A DNA stretch of 50,251 nucleotides from Eubacteriaceae bacterium (GTDB lineage Bacteria; Bacillota; Clostridia; Eubacteriales; Anaerofustaceae): the NCBI GenBank assembly GCA_009782875.1, contig WRIE01000019.1, positions 1 through 50,251 on the forward strand. The letters run 5' to 3'. The translations under genes were made by a program, and so were the position numbers. Each line of letters starts with the position of its first letter. The stretch's first letter is position 1. This document shows positions 28,213-35,990 of the stretch, in pieces. The notes beneath the pieces are model-generated. The model saw nothing but the letters and a program-made list of their open reading frames with translations, did not search any database and was not told where the DNA came from.

Positions 28213-29026
28213 CAAAATCCTCCAGCATCTTGATAAGCATCACCTCTAGCGCAAGCTGCGCTGGAGAATTGCCAGCAATCTGCCCAATCGCGCAACTGGC
28301 GTGCGCGCACATTTTATTCAAGCAAGCCATGCCTGCGCTGCCAAGCCCAGCTGTTGAGCTGGCTTCGCCCGTTGCTTTCATTGCCATAAGTTTGGCAATA
28401 CGCATATATAAATACTCAATCGCGCCAGCCAATCCTGGCATTTTAGCCAGAGCTGACGCAGTCGAAAAAATCAGCAGCAAATTCTTGCCATCTAAAATAG
28501 CTTCAAGCCGGGACAGCAAAAACTCGCCTTGCTCATTTCCAATTTCATAAACCTTGTTTCTAAGTTTTGCTTCATGAAGCCTTGAACGGACAGTTGCAAG
28601 CAACCCGGCAGTGCTATGGCACGCAAGGATGACAATACTATCAGATGTCGGCTCCTCTAATGTTTTAAGCAAAACATTTTGTGTGCGGATGTCTAGCCTG
28701 TTGGCTTCATAGACAACCCCTATCTTCATATCAAACTCAAGGGCAGTAGTTTTTATAAAGGATGATAACGATCGGGCATCAGCAATTTTCGCAATTTCTC
28801 CGGCTTCCCCAAATTCTGCGAAATCGGGAACTGCCGCCTTCTCAAGCCTTTCGGCAAGGGAAGGTTTGGGCAAGCCTTGGTTAAGGGCCGCTTCGGCATA
28901 TGCGACAACGGCTTCCCGCTGCGCAAAATAATCTGCTCCGTAAAAAAGATATGAGCGGGCATGAGAACCAAGCGCTATCTGGCTCATCAGCACCTTTGTG
29001 TCTGATGGCTCAAACATGTCCAACAT
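28190..29026 (-). CDS. holB: DNA polymerase III delta' subunit HolB
   Basis: About 278 residues if started at ATG 29026 (MLDMFEPSD), four bases after the tmk stop; the open frame runs on upstream inside tmk. HolB is the delta' subunit of the clamp loader that places the sliding clamp on DNA. The N-terminal AAA+ domain has HARSYLFYGADYFAQREA where the P-loop would be; it lacks a GKT motif, as is usual for delta'. VYEANRLDIRTQNVLLKTLE and ACHSTAGLLATVRSRLHE follow, with the SRC-like motif reading SRLHE. A zinc site typical of E. coli delta' is not seen, as in other Firmicutes with this short form. Confidence 0.88.
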   Translation of the reverse strand: MLDMFEPSDTKVLMSQIALGSHARSYLFYGADYFAQREAVVAYAEAALNQGLPKPSLAERLEKAAVPDFAEFGEAGEIAKIADARSLSSFIKTTALEFDMKIGVVYEANRLDIRTQNVLLKTLEEPTSDSIVILACHSTAGLLATVRSRLHEAKLRNKVYEIGNEQGEFLLSRLEAILDGKNLLLIFSTASALAKMPGLAGAIEYLYMRIAKLMAMKATGEASSTAGLGSAGMACLNKMCAHASCAIGQIAGNSPAQLALEVMLIKMLEDFDAEDSGC

Positions 29027-29030
29027 ATTC

Positions 29031-29717
29031 CTAGTAGCCCTTCCATCTGGCAATTTTCTCTGAAACATGGCTAAACACAGTATTTCCAATATCTTCAGCG
29101 GGAAGAAGCCGCCCATCTTCAACACAGGAAATTCTCGTCCATCCAAGCTTTTCCTGCATTTCAATCGCATTATCGTATGTTTTCGTTGCGAACGCCTTGT
29201 CAAGCTCATGGATATCCGACCTTGACTGGCCTGAGGCATTCCTCGAATTAATCAGCATAAACGATGTCTGAGGGTCGATATCTAAAAAACACACCAAGTC
29301 CGGTTTTGGCAACCCGAATGTGACGTACTCAAGTTCCATCAGCCAATCAAGGTAGCGATCCCTCTCATTTTCGTTAAACATCTTGGCGCCTTGGTGTACC
29401 ATATTGGAAGTTGTATACCTATCTGAGATAATAATGCCGCCACTTTGGTAAAACTCGCCAAAATCGGTTTTGTATGCCGCATAACGGTCAACAGCAAAAA
29501 ATATCGAAGAGATGTATGCGCTCACATCCTCCGGCTTTGAGCCAAAATCCCCTCTCAAGTACATTTTTGCGAGGGTTGAGCTCTCGTTTTCGTATCTGGG
29601 AAAAGTCACAAGCTTAGCTTCGTGCCCTAAAGCCAGCAACTTTTTAAATAAAATCTCTGATTGGGTTTTCTTGCCGGAGCCATCTACCCCTTCAATAACA
29701 ACCAATAGCCCGTTCAT
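29031..29717 (-). CDS. tmk: Thymidylate kinase
   Basis: 228 residues. Tmk phosphorylates dTMP to dTDP for DNA synthesis. The P-loop is GVDGSGKKTQ (about 10-19), where the residue after the invariant Lys is Lys instead of Thr or Ser. RYENESSTLAKMYLRGDFG, then the DR(Y/H) motif SDRYTTSNMVHQG (about 98-110), and FLDIDPQTSF. The ATG directly follows the stop of the upstream decarboxylase gene. The C-terminal lid region is short. Fits the set tmk-holB-ricT. Confidence 0.93.
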   Translation of the reverse strand: MNGLLVVIEGVDGSGKKTQSEILFKKLLALGHEAKLVTFPRYENESSTLAKMYLRGDFGSKPEDVSAYISSIFFAVDRYAAYKTDFGEFYQSGGIIISDRYTTSNMVHQGAKMFNENERDRYLDWLMELEYVTFGLPKPDLVCFLDIDPQTSFMLINSRNASGQSRSDIHELDKAFATKTYDNAIEMQEKLGWTRISCVEDGRLLPAEDIGNTVFSHVSEKIARWKGY

Positions 29718-31103
29718 CTAAATCACCACTTTGACCAAATTGTTTGAAAAACCGGTGCGGTTTTCCTTATGGGTTATAAAAAAATTGACCGTTTCAATAT
29801 CAATCACATCGCCTGGAATAACTATAGGGCACCCTGGTGGATAAATTGATAAAAAATCACTTGATATTTCCCCTTCGCACTCTTCAATGTCTAGCAGCCG
29901 ATACTTGGATTTCATGGCTTTTTTCATACCCATAGCGCTTTTGGGCAAAGTTGGCGCATATCTAAAGCCCACAACCGCCCTATCATTTTCCATGCCTCTT
30001 TGGCTTGCCAAATCCCCAAGGCCGTTCATAAGCATATTATAGTCCCTTGGGCGGCTATTTAGCCCGGCTGCAAACAAAATGTAATCTAAACCGATACTCT
30101 CGGCATAAATGCTGTGGTCCGCCTCAAGGAATTTAGCAGCCTTAGGACCGTAAAAGCCTAGGTCTGTAAAATCAACAGGCATCTTAAAAAAATCATAGGA
30201 AGTGCCGCTTCTCAAGGCAGCAGCTTGGCTGTTAAGCATAACCATAGAATGGGATGATACAAAATCGGCTACCTCAAGGAAATGGCTGTGGCATTCCTCC
30301 ATAGTCCTGTGCACTTGCCCCATAGCTTCCATAGACTGCAAGAGGTCAAGGAGCAGAGGATATGAAGGCGATGTGGTATGGACCGTCCGCAACCATTTTA
30401 GAGCCTCCCCTTCTCCAACTGGCGAATTGTGGCCTAAATGGAGAAAGGCGCTCTGGGTTGGGCCATTCAAGGTTTTATAGCCGCTGTTTATGGATATGTC
30501 AGCACCTGAATCCATTGCGCTTGCAGGCAGTCCATCGTAAAAATGAAAATGCCCCCCATGCGCTTCGTCGACAATTGAAATCACAGAAGACTTCCTCAAT
30601 AGCTCAATGATTTCTAGCAAGTCAGTTGAACAGCCTAGGTAAGTCGGGCATGTAATAATCGCTGCTGTTGCGCCTGGATTTTCTTCAATGGCTTTTTGTA
30701 CTTCGCATAAGCAAGCGCCACGTACATGGTCAGAAACAAGAAAACGCGCCGGCGTAGCGCCAGCATGGATTATCGCATAATAGCATGCAATATGCGAATT
30801 GTCTCCAAGCAACACTGTATCTCCCTCCCCCACGCATGCCATGGCAGCTGCAGCAATAGCAGCGCTTGACCCATTTAGCGACACCAAAGTTGCTTGGGAT
30901 GAAAACAATTCTGATAGCCACTTTTGGGCATCCATTATGCTGCTGGTGGGATGCAGCAAGTTGTCAGAAAACCCCAGTTCAGTAATGTCATAGGCTTTTG
31001 AGACGAAAGAGCTGTCCCCGATTCCTTTATGTGACGGGAAATGCATCCGAACCGGATTCTTTGTGATAAAATCGTTGATGTCGCTAAAAAGTGAACCTGT
31101 CAT
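29718..31103 (-). CDS. Orn/Lys/Arg decarboxylase family protein (YaaO-like)
   Basis: 461 residues, fold type I PLP enzyme of the large amino-acid decarboxylase family; homologues next to tmk (yaaO) are common in Firmicutes. IVDEAHGGHFHF (about 180-191) has the Asp and His that contact PLP. The PLP lysine is in SINSGYKTLNGPTQSAFLH (about 208); the usual His before this Lys is Tyr here. The C-terminal domain contains YPPGCPIVIPGDVI, typical of the family. It would decarboxylate a basic amino acid to a diamine or polyamine precursor; the true substrate of the tmk-linked group is unknown. No Shine-Dalgarno is seen before the ATG. Confidence 0.88.
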   Translation of the reverse strand: MTGSLFSDINDFITKNPVRMHFPSHKGIGDSSFVSKAYDITELGFSDNLLHPTSSIMDAQKWLSELFSSQATLVSLNGSSAAIAAAAMACVGEGDTVLLGDNSHIACYYAIIHAGATPARFLVSDHVRGACLCEVQKAIEENPGATAAIITCPTYLGCSTDLLEIIELLRKSSVISIVDEAHGGHFHFYDGLPASAMDSGADISINSGYKTLNGPTQSAFLHLGHNSPVGEGEALKWLRTVHTTSPSYPLLLDLLQSMEAMGQVHRTMEECHSHFLEVADFVSSHSMVMLNSQAAALRSGTSYDFFKMPVDFTDLGFYGPKAAKFLEADHSIYAESIGLDYILFAAGLNSRPRDYNMLMNGLGDLASQRGMENDRAVVGFRYAPTLPKSAMGMKKAMKSKYRLLDIEECEGEISSDFLSIYPPGCPIVIPGDVIDIETVNFFITHKENRTGFSNNLVKVVI

Positions 31104-31198
31104 AGTTTTATTTTATCATATAATTGTTATAGTTTTGCGTATCAAACCCGAATAACATATGCAGACTATGGTATAGTTTAACTACTAAGGAGGGACAT

Positions 31199-31534
31199 AT
31201 GGACAACGATATTATTGTCAATCTCACCGAAGCTAATTTTGAGTCAGAGGTGCTTCAATCTGAAATGCCAGTTTTAGTTGATTTCTGGGCTTCATGGTGC
31301 CAACCATGCACCTACATTGCGCCAATAATCGATGAGCTTGCTGATAAATATGAAGGCAAGGTCAAAGTTGGAAAGCTCAATGTCGATGAATCTATTGCTG
31401 TTGCAGTCAATTACCAAGTTATGGGCATACCGACAATTCTTATTTTTGAAAATGGAGAGATCAAACAGCAGCTTCAGGGCGCCCTCGGCGCGGAAGAATA
31501 CGAAAAAGCTATACTCGCAGTTGTAGATGCATAA
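31199..31534 (+). CDS. trxA: Thioredoxin
   Basis: 111 residues, full length. The active site WASWCQPCTYIAP (about 30-42) has Gln for the usual Gly between the two cysteines; VDFWASW, KLNVDES, the cis-Pro VMGIPTILIF and the final GA motif are present. It is a cytosolic disulfide reductase. The ATG follows AAGGAGGGAC at good spacing, and a TATAGT (31172-31177) precedes it. Divergent from the decarboxylase operon. A CQPC site may shift the redox potential; this is inference. Confidence 0.95.
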   Translation: MDNDIIVNLTEANFESEVLQSEMPVLVDFWASWCQPCTYIAPIIDELADKYEGKVKVGKLNVDESIAVAVNYQVMGIPTILIFENGEIKQQLQGALGAEEYEKAILAVVDA

Positions 31535-31585
31535 CACAGCCTGCTAATTAATTCAATTTTCAATTTTTAAACTAAATTGGCATTT

Positions 31586-31628
31586 GGGCACTAGATTTAT
31601 CTGTCTGGATTTAGTGTCCTGTTTTTTT
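31586..31628 (+). terminator. Intrinsic terminator of trxA
   Basis: A stem GGCACTA against TAGTGTCC (one bulged T) is followed by CTGTTTTTTT about 80 bases past the thioredoxin stop. Confidence 0.6.
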
Positions 31629-31676
31629 AGCCCCATATATGCAAGTATTTAAGTATATATTTGCTTGCAGTTTATA

Positions 31677-31705
31677 TTGACAAAAGCAATGATTCTGTTT
31701 ATTAT
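31677..31705 (+). promoter_or_regulatory. Sigma-A promoter of the T-box leader
   Basis: TTGACA (31677-31682), a 17-base spacer, TATTAT (31700-31705). A start near 31712 places the whole T-box structure in the transcript. Confidence 0.85.
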
Positions 31706-31711
31706 GCCTAT

Positions 31712-31988
31712 TAGCTGAAAAAAATAAAAGCTATGACGGGGAACAAGTAGCATTTTGACGCAACTTGCAAAGAAAGCAGCCGGTTGATGAGAGGAGCGCA
31801 AGAGCCAAATGTGAATACATCCCCAGAGCTTATGGCCCAACAGCCTTTTTAGGCTTATTAGGTTGATACGGATGATCGCACCGTTACAGGCGATGGGGCA
31901 TTTTTGTGCCCTGCTAAGGCAGCTTTTGCTGCGAAGATTAGGTGGTACCGCGAGCAGCCTCGCCCTTTTTGATAAAGGGCTTTTTTTT
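31712..31988 (+). ncRNA. T-box riboswitch, probably tyrosine-specific
   Basis: All the hallmarks are present. The base of stem I pairs AAGCT and GGGG (near 31727-31741) with CCCC and AGCTT (near 31821-31831). The distal stem I contains the conserved-type GGTTGATGAGAGG. The specifier loop reads GTGAA-TAC-ATCC, giving codon UAC (31816-31818, Tyr). The T-box AGGTGGTACCGCG is at 31940-31952. A terminator with stem GCCCTTT/AAAGGGC and eight T lies at 31962-31988. The UGGU of the T-box bulge would pair with a tRNA ending ACCA, as tRNA-Tyr does. The leader should open transcription when uncharged tRNA accumulates. Downstream is an acyl-CoA ligase, not a usual T-box target. Confidence 0.93.
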
Positions 31989-32018
31989 ATACATCAAAAC
32001 AACGCAGGAGGTCTAATT

Positions 32019-33650
32019 ATGCTCATTACTAATTATCTAGAAGACAATGCATCAAAGTTCCCTGGAGAGGTCGCTTTAGTCGAACTGAACCCAGAAGCGA
32101 AAGAAAACGGCATTGATTGGAAAGAAGCTGAGCTTGTGGAGCCCAAAAGAAGCGAAGCATACCGTAAAGAGTTAACTTGGGGCGAATTTGAAGATAGGGC
32201 AAATAGGACTGCCAATTACTTTATCAGCCTTGGCATCAAAAAAGGGGATAAAGTGGCTTTGCTATTAATGAACTGCATTGAATGGCTCCCAATTTATTTC
32301 GGAATTCTAAAAAGCGGCGCCCTGGCTGTCCCATTGAATTACCGTTATACAGCTGATGAAATTGCATACTGTATGGACTTGTCAGATTCAATTGTCTTGA
32401 TATTCGGGCCTGAGTTTCTCTCCAGGATTGAGGAGATCAATGGAAATATGCCTAATGTGCCCAATATGGTCTTTGTTGGACAAGGCGCCCCGGCATACGC
32501 CGAAAACTATGAAGAGTCGATACACAAAATGCCCGCCACAAAACCAGCAGTTGAAATTGCCCCTACAGATGAGGGCGCAATCTACTTCTCATCCGGCACA
32601 ACTGGTTTTCCGAAAGCGATTCTGCACAGCCATGCCAGTATTATATCAGCTTGCATAACAGAGCAAGCCCACCATAACCAACAAAAAGACGATGTATTCT
32701 TGTGCATTCCGCCACTGTACCACACCGGGGCAAAGATGCATTGGTTTGGCAGTTTGGTTAGCGCAAGCAAGGCTGTAATCCTTAAAGGCACAAGGGCAGA
32801 GTGGATCATGGACGCGTTGTCCAGCGAAAAATGCAGCATCGTATGGCTGCTAGTGCCATGGTGCCAAGATATCTTAGATGCCATTGACGCAGGACAGATA
32901 AACTTGGCTGAGCACAACCTCGACCGGCTTAGGCTGATGCATATTGGCGCGCAGCCTGTGCCGCCGAGCCTCGTTAAGCGTTGGAAAGCATTTTTCCCGC
33001 ACCATGAATACGATACGAACTATGGGTTGTCAGAATCGTTAGGGCCCGGGTGTGTGCACCTTGGGGTAGAGAATATCCACAAAGTTGGCGCGATTGGAGT
33101 GGCCGGCCACGAATGGGAGACAAAAATCCTTGATGAGGATTTCAATGAAGTAGAATGCGGAAAAATAGGCGAGCTTGCAGTAAAGGGGCCTGGAGTCATG
33201 CTTTGCTACTACAAAAACGAAGATGCGACAGCTGAATGCTTAAGGGGCGATTGGTTGATGACTGGGGATATGGCTATGGAGGATGAAGATGGCTTCATAT
33301 TCTTGGTAGACAGGAAGAAGGATGTAGTCATCAGCGGAGGAGAAAACATCTATCCAGTCCAAATTGAAGATTTCCTGCGAAACAACGACAAGATCAAGGA
33401 TGTTGCAGTGATTGGCATCCCTGACAACAGGCTTGGCGAAATCACGCTTGCGATAATCGAACTAAAAGCCGGCGCAGAGAGCACAATTGAAGAAATGGAT
33501 GAATTCTGCAATGGGCTGCCAAGGTACAAAAGGCCGAGGAAAATCATTTTCGAAGAAGTGCCAAGGAACCCCACCGGCAAAATTGAGAAACCAAAACTAA
33601 GGGACAAATACGCTGGCGGCGCGGTAGTAGCAAAACAAGTCAGCTCATAG
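32019..33650 (+). CDS. Acyl-CoA synthetase (class I adenylate-forming enzyme)
   Basis: 543 residues from the ATG at 32019, behind CAGGAGG; the frame is open from 31863 but that part is T-box leader. It activates a carboxylic acid with ATP as an acyl adenylate and then forms the CoA thioester. Motifs: YFSSGTTGFPKAILHSH (about 190-206, A3 core), PPLYHTGA, NYGLSES (A5), WLMTGDMA (A7), VDRKKDVVISGGENIYP (about 427-443, A8) and NPTGKIEK (about 515-522) with the catalytic Lys. An insertion-rich N-terminus (residues 20-55) is charged. Substrate unknown: fatty, aryl or hydroxyaryl acids are all possible. The Tyr-type T-box suggests a link to tyrosine-derived aryl acids, which is inference. Confidence 0.92.
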   Translation: MLITNYLEDNASKFPGEVALVELNPEAKENGIDWKEAELVEPKRSEAYRKELTWGEFEDRANRTANYFISLGIKKGDKVALLLMNCIEWLPIYFGILKSGALAVPLNYRYTADEIAYCMDLSDSIVLIFGPEFLSRIEEINGNMPNVPNMVFVGQGAPAYAENYEESIHKMPATKPAVEIAPTDEGAIYFSSGTTGFPKAILHSHASIISACITEQAHHNQQKDDVFLCIPPLYHTGAKMHWFGSLVSASKAVILKGTRAEWIMDALSSEKCSIVWLLVPWCQDILDAIDAGQINLAEHNLDRLRLMHIGAQPVPPSLVKRWKAFFPHHEYDTNYGLSESLGPGCVHLGVENIHKVGAIGVAGHEWETKILDEDFNEVECGKIGELAVKGPGVMLCYYKNEDATAECLRGDWLMTGDMAMEDEDGFIFLVDRKKDVVISGGENIYPVQIEDFLRNNDKIKDVAVIGIPDNRLGEITLAIIELKAGAESTIEEMDEFCNGLPRYKRPRKIIFEEVPRNPTGKIEKPKLRDKYAGGAVVAKQVSS

Positions 33651-33928
33651 CATATTTTTATCCAGTCTCTATTTCCGTGTCCCATACTCCCGCAATTGGG
33701 CGCAATATGCCTTTTGGCTACAACAAAAAAGCACCACTGGGCATAATATTTTGTGCCAAATTAGTATATGAATTCATATAGCTTATTGCAATTGCCTTTC
33801 GAAAAGGGATCGTTGGGCAGTGGAGCAAATTGATTGGAGCTCCCCCTACCACAGCAGCCAGAAAATGGAAAAAACTGCACATAACTGTAAGCAAAGCTCC
33901 TGCATAGAATAATGGATAGGAAAAAAAA

Positions 33929-34459
33929 ATGGGAGCTATTGAACTAGTCAAGCCAGACGAGAGATTTATAGATGAGATTCGGGCATACCGGCAGGAGTAT
34001 GCGTATTCAGGCGACCTTGCAGCAGGCGACAGCAACTTGCTTGAATTTGAAGATATTCGTGCTTGGATTGCGTATTCCCGCTCATTGGAGCACAAAGAAA
34101 CCTTGCCAAATCCTGATTGGGTTGAGGCTACCCAGTACATGCTAATTGATGGCGATAGCAGCCGAATTCTAGGCATGATCAATCTCAGGCACTATTTAAA
34201 CAGTGCGCTTGCAAACGTTGGCGGGCATATCGGCTACGAAATCCGCCCATCTGAGCGCCAAAAGGGCTATGCGAAAATAATGCTCGCCCTCTGCCTTGAT
34301 CGTTGCCGCGATCTTGGCATAGAAAGGGTGCTGCTTACATGCGATGCCGACAATGAAGCTAGCAGGCGCACAATCATGGCTTGCGGCGGCATCCTCGACA
34401 GTACTGGTTTTGATATTAATACTGGCAAAGAAAAAGAGAGATACTGGATTGAGCTTTAG
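33929..34459 (+). CDS. GNAT-family N-acetyltransferase
   Basis: 176 residues of the GNAT fold (COG3981-like). Motif A region GGHIGYEIRPSERQKGYAKI (about 97-116) contains the Arg-x-x-Gly-x-Ala acetyl-CoA pyrophosphate loop; LLTCDADNEASRRTIMACGG (about 136-155) is motif B. These enzymes transfer acetyl from acetyl-CoA to a small-molecule or protein amine; the target cannot be read. The start has only an A-rich stretch (GGAAAAAAAA) before the ATG. Confidence 0.88.
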   Translation: MGAIELVKPDERFIDEIRAYRQEYAYSGDLAAGDSNLLEFEDIRAWIAYSRSLEHKETLPNPDWVEATQYMLIDGDSSRILGMINLRHYLNSALANVGGHIGYEIRPSERQKGYAKIMLALCLDRCRDLGIERVLLTCDADNEASRRTIMACGGILDSTGFDINTGKEKERYWIEL

Positions 34460-34488
34460 TTCAGGAATATGACATTTTCTGCTCCGTG

Positions 34489-34517
34489 TTGACTAGTAGC
34501 AACGGCAACATGATAAA
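34489..34517 (+). promoter_or_regulatory. Promoter upstream of a small RNA candidate
   Basis: TTGACT (34489-34494), a 17-base spacer and GATAAA (34512-34517), 30 bases past the acetyltransferase stop on the same strand. No plus-strand gene follows for 8 kb. Confidence 0.5.
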
Positions 34518-34522
34518 GGCTA

Positions 34523-34612
34523 GGTTGCCCGAGCGAAAGCGTCGCTGTGGGCGAGACCAAACAAATATCGCCCAAAAGCCCTGTGAGGCAAGCTCGCAGG
34601 GCTTTTCTTTTT
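34523..34612 (+). ncRNA. Candidate small structured RNA
   Basis: A transcript from the promoter above would be about 90 nt. It folds first into a hairpin (GGTTGCCC, AGCG, loop, CGCT, GGGC, GACC) at about 34523-34559, followed by TCGCCC that could pair alternatively with GGGCGA. It ends in an intrinsic terminator with stem AAAAGCCCTG/CAGGGCTTTT at 34574-34606 and a following T-rich tract. It contains no start codon with a ribosome site. I do not recognise the family. It could also be the 3' end of the acetyltransferase message. Confidence 0.45.
34574..34612 (+). terminator. Intrinsic terminator
   Basis: Stem AAAAGCCCTGTGAG with CTCGCAGGGCTTTT, loop GCAAG, then CTTTTT. A-rich on the left arm, so it may also serve the minus-strand URO-D operon ending at 34638. 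Confidence 0.85.
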
Positions 34613-34637
34613 AGCTGCATAACCGCTAGCTTGCGTG

Positions 34638-34790
34638 TTACCTGATCAAGCCTGTGACTATCCCATACTCTCTTCGGCTTTTCTCCTCGTCGCTAAGCTC
34701 GCTGCCATACATTCGCTCAATCAAAACCGACACAAGCTTTTGCATGTCAGCCGAGTAGTCTGTTTTGTCTAAATATTTTTTGTCTGCCAT
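34638..34790 (-). CDS. 50-residue small protein downstream of URO-D gene 2
   Basis: An ATG at 34788-34790 with AGGAGG at spacing 7 opens 50 codons: MADKKYLDKTDYSADMQKLV at the start, an amphipathic middle (SVLIERMYGSELSDEEK) and REYGIVTGLIR at the end. It begins 12 bases after the URO-D gene 2 stop, on the same strand, and is followed by a terminator. Good ribosome site, position and coding-like composition argue that it is real. Predicted as a soluble helical peptide without a signal or membrane segment. Function unknown; position suggests a partner of the URO-D protein. Confidence 0.7.
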   Translation of the reverse strand: MADKKYLDKTDYSADMQKLVSVLIERMYGSELSDEEKSRREYGIVTGLIR

Positions 34791-34802
34791 TTGCCTATCC
34801 TC

Positions 34803-35975
34803 CTATTTATATTTGCCGTATTCTTGCGCAAAATCAATAACCGCTTGCAAGTTCTCCGTTTTCCCGTCCGCGTTTGTGTGCATGACTTTGTCAGGAGCCA
34901 GAACGAGGCCGCCTCCAGGGGCGCATTCGTCGATCACTCGCTTCACTATGTCTATGTTCTCCTGTTTTGACTTGTAGTACAAATCGTTTGTCCTGATACC
35001 TCCCGCAAAGGCGATCGATCCCTCCAAAACCTTCTTGCCCTTGAAAATATCATCCTCCTCGAAGAACCCCAATATGGATTTCTTTGGGGAGTCGAGCAAG
35101 AAATCATAAAGATGCTCCCAGTTTTTCTCATACAGGATCATCCATCTGTGGCCTTTGGATGAGAAATGCTCAAGGTATTTTTTAAATTGCGGCCAATAAA
35201 CTATTTCGAAAGCCTTGGGGCTTATGTAGCCGGGGATATGTGTGAAGATAGCTATCAATTTGTCCCTGCGCGGAACCGGATTGGCTGCATCAACCGATTT
35301 GATCATTGGCTCCAGCATCGCAAGGGATGCCTCGCACACTTTCTCAGGCTGCCTTCTGATATCGACCATTATGCCACTGAAGTCCCTCAAGTAGTCAAGT
35401 ATGATGTCAGTCGGCATAAAGCCCCCGCCTGCTGCGGGAACCGGCACTCCAAGCTCCTCCTTGAGGTACTGCTCGTTCTTGCCCATTTGCATGCCCCTCA
35501 CAGCGCCCAAATCATAGAACTCCTTAAGTGTCGCATACTGGGCCTCTATGTCGCCGCTCTTAAGGAACTCATGCCTGCGGGGCATTATCTTGTCGCGCAT
35601 GAAACCTACAGGGTCAGCTATGAGCTCGTCGTACTCGTCTGGGCCCATCAATTCAGAGTCGCTGGTCCTGATCTGCAACACATCAGACTCGTTGTCAGTG
35701 ATGCTGCCGCCACCCAAGACTTTCGCCGCCACGGAGGGCAACTGGATTAGCGAAGACAACAACGCGTCAAATTTGAACTCACCGACTGCCTTATTATAGC
35801 CTTCGCGCTCAGCGTCAGGGTTGGCTAGTGCCTCCTTGGCGCTCATGCCGAGATAGTAAAGCATCCAGTTGCTAACAAGGCCATATATCGGCACCCTGCT
35901 GTTTTCTTTAAACTTGATGGCATTGTCGATAAGCGTGAGTCTTTCCTCAAATAGTTCTAATCCTTTTTCTGACAT
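34803..35975 (-). CDS. URO-D-fold methyltransferase-like protein 2
   Basis: 390 residues. N-terminal LFEERLTLIDNAIKFKENSRVPIYGL is the usual opening of URO-D methyltransferase-like proteins. The barrel includes DIILDYLRDFSGIMVDIRRQ, IAIFTHIPGYISPKAFEIVY (His about 243), HRWMILYEKNW and a Gly-rich GGGLVLAPDKVM (about 357). As in the first protein, the zinc-binding His-x-Cys of MtaA-type enzymes reads His-Ile-Pro, and the late Cys is Asp-Lys; HemE residues are absent. The ATG follows GAGGTGAAAG. The gene is the intact member of an otherwise decayed minus-strand operon with a GPH transporter and another URO-D gene. Confidence 0.82.
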   Translation of the reverse strand: MSEKGLELFEERLTLIDNAIKFKENSRVPIYGLVSNWMLYYLGMSAKEALANPDAEREGYNKAVGEFKFDALLSSLIQLPSVAAKVLGGGSITDNESDVLQIRTSDSELMGPDEYDELIADPVGFMRDKIMPRRHEFLKSGDIEAQYATLKEFYDLGAVRGMQMGKNEQYLKEELGVPVPAAGGGFMPTDIILDYLRDFSGIMVDIRRQPEKVCEASLAMLEPMIKSVDAANPVPRRDKLIAIFTHIPGYISPKAFEIVYWPQFKKYLEHFSSKGHRWMILYEKNWEHLYDFLLDSPKKSILGFFEEDDIFKGKKVLEGSIAFAGGIRTNDLYYKSKQENIDIVKRVIDECAPGGGLVLAPDKVMHTNADGKTENLQAVIDFAQEYGKYK

Positions 35976-35990
35976 TCTTTCACCTCATGT

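Noticed and set aside
31863-32018. N-terminal extension of the acyl-CoA ligase
   Set aside because: This part of the open frame is the T-box and its terminator; the ribosome site CAGGAGG marks ATG 32019.
33718-34182. 154-codon minus-strand ORF
   Set aside because: It is the shadow of the GNAT acetyltransferase gene and has no ribosome site.
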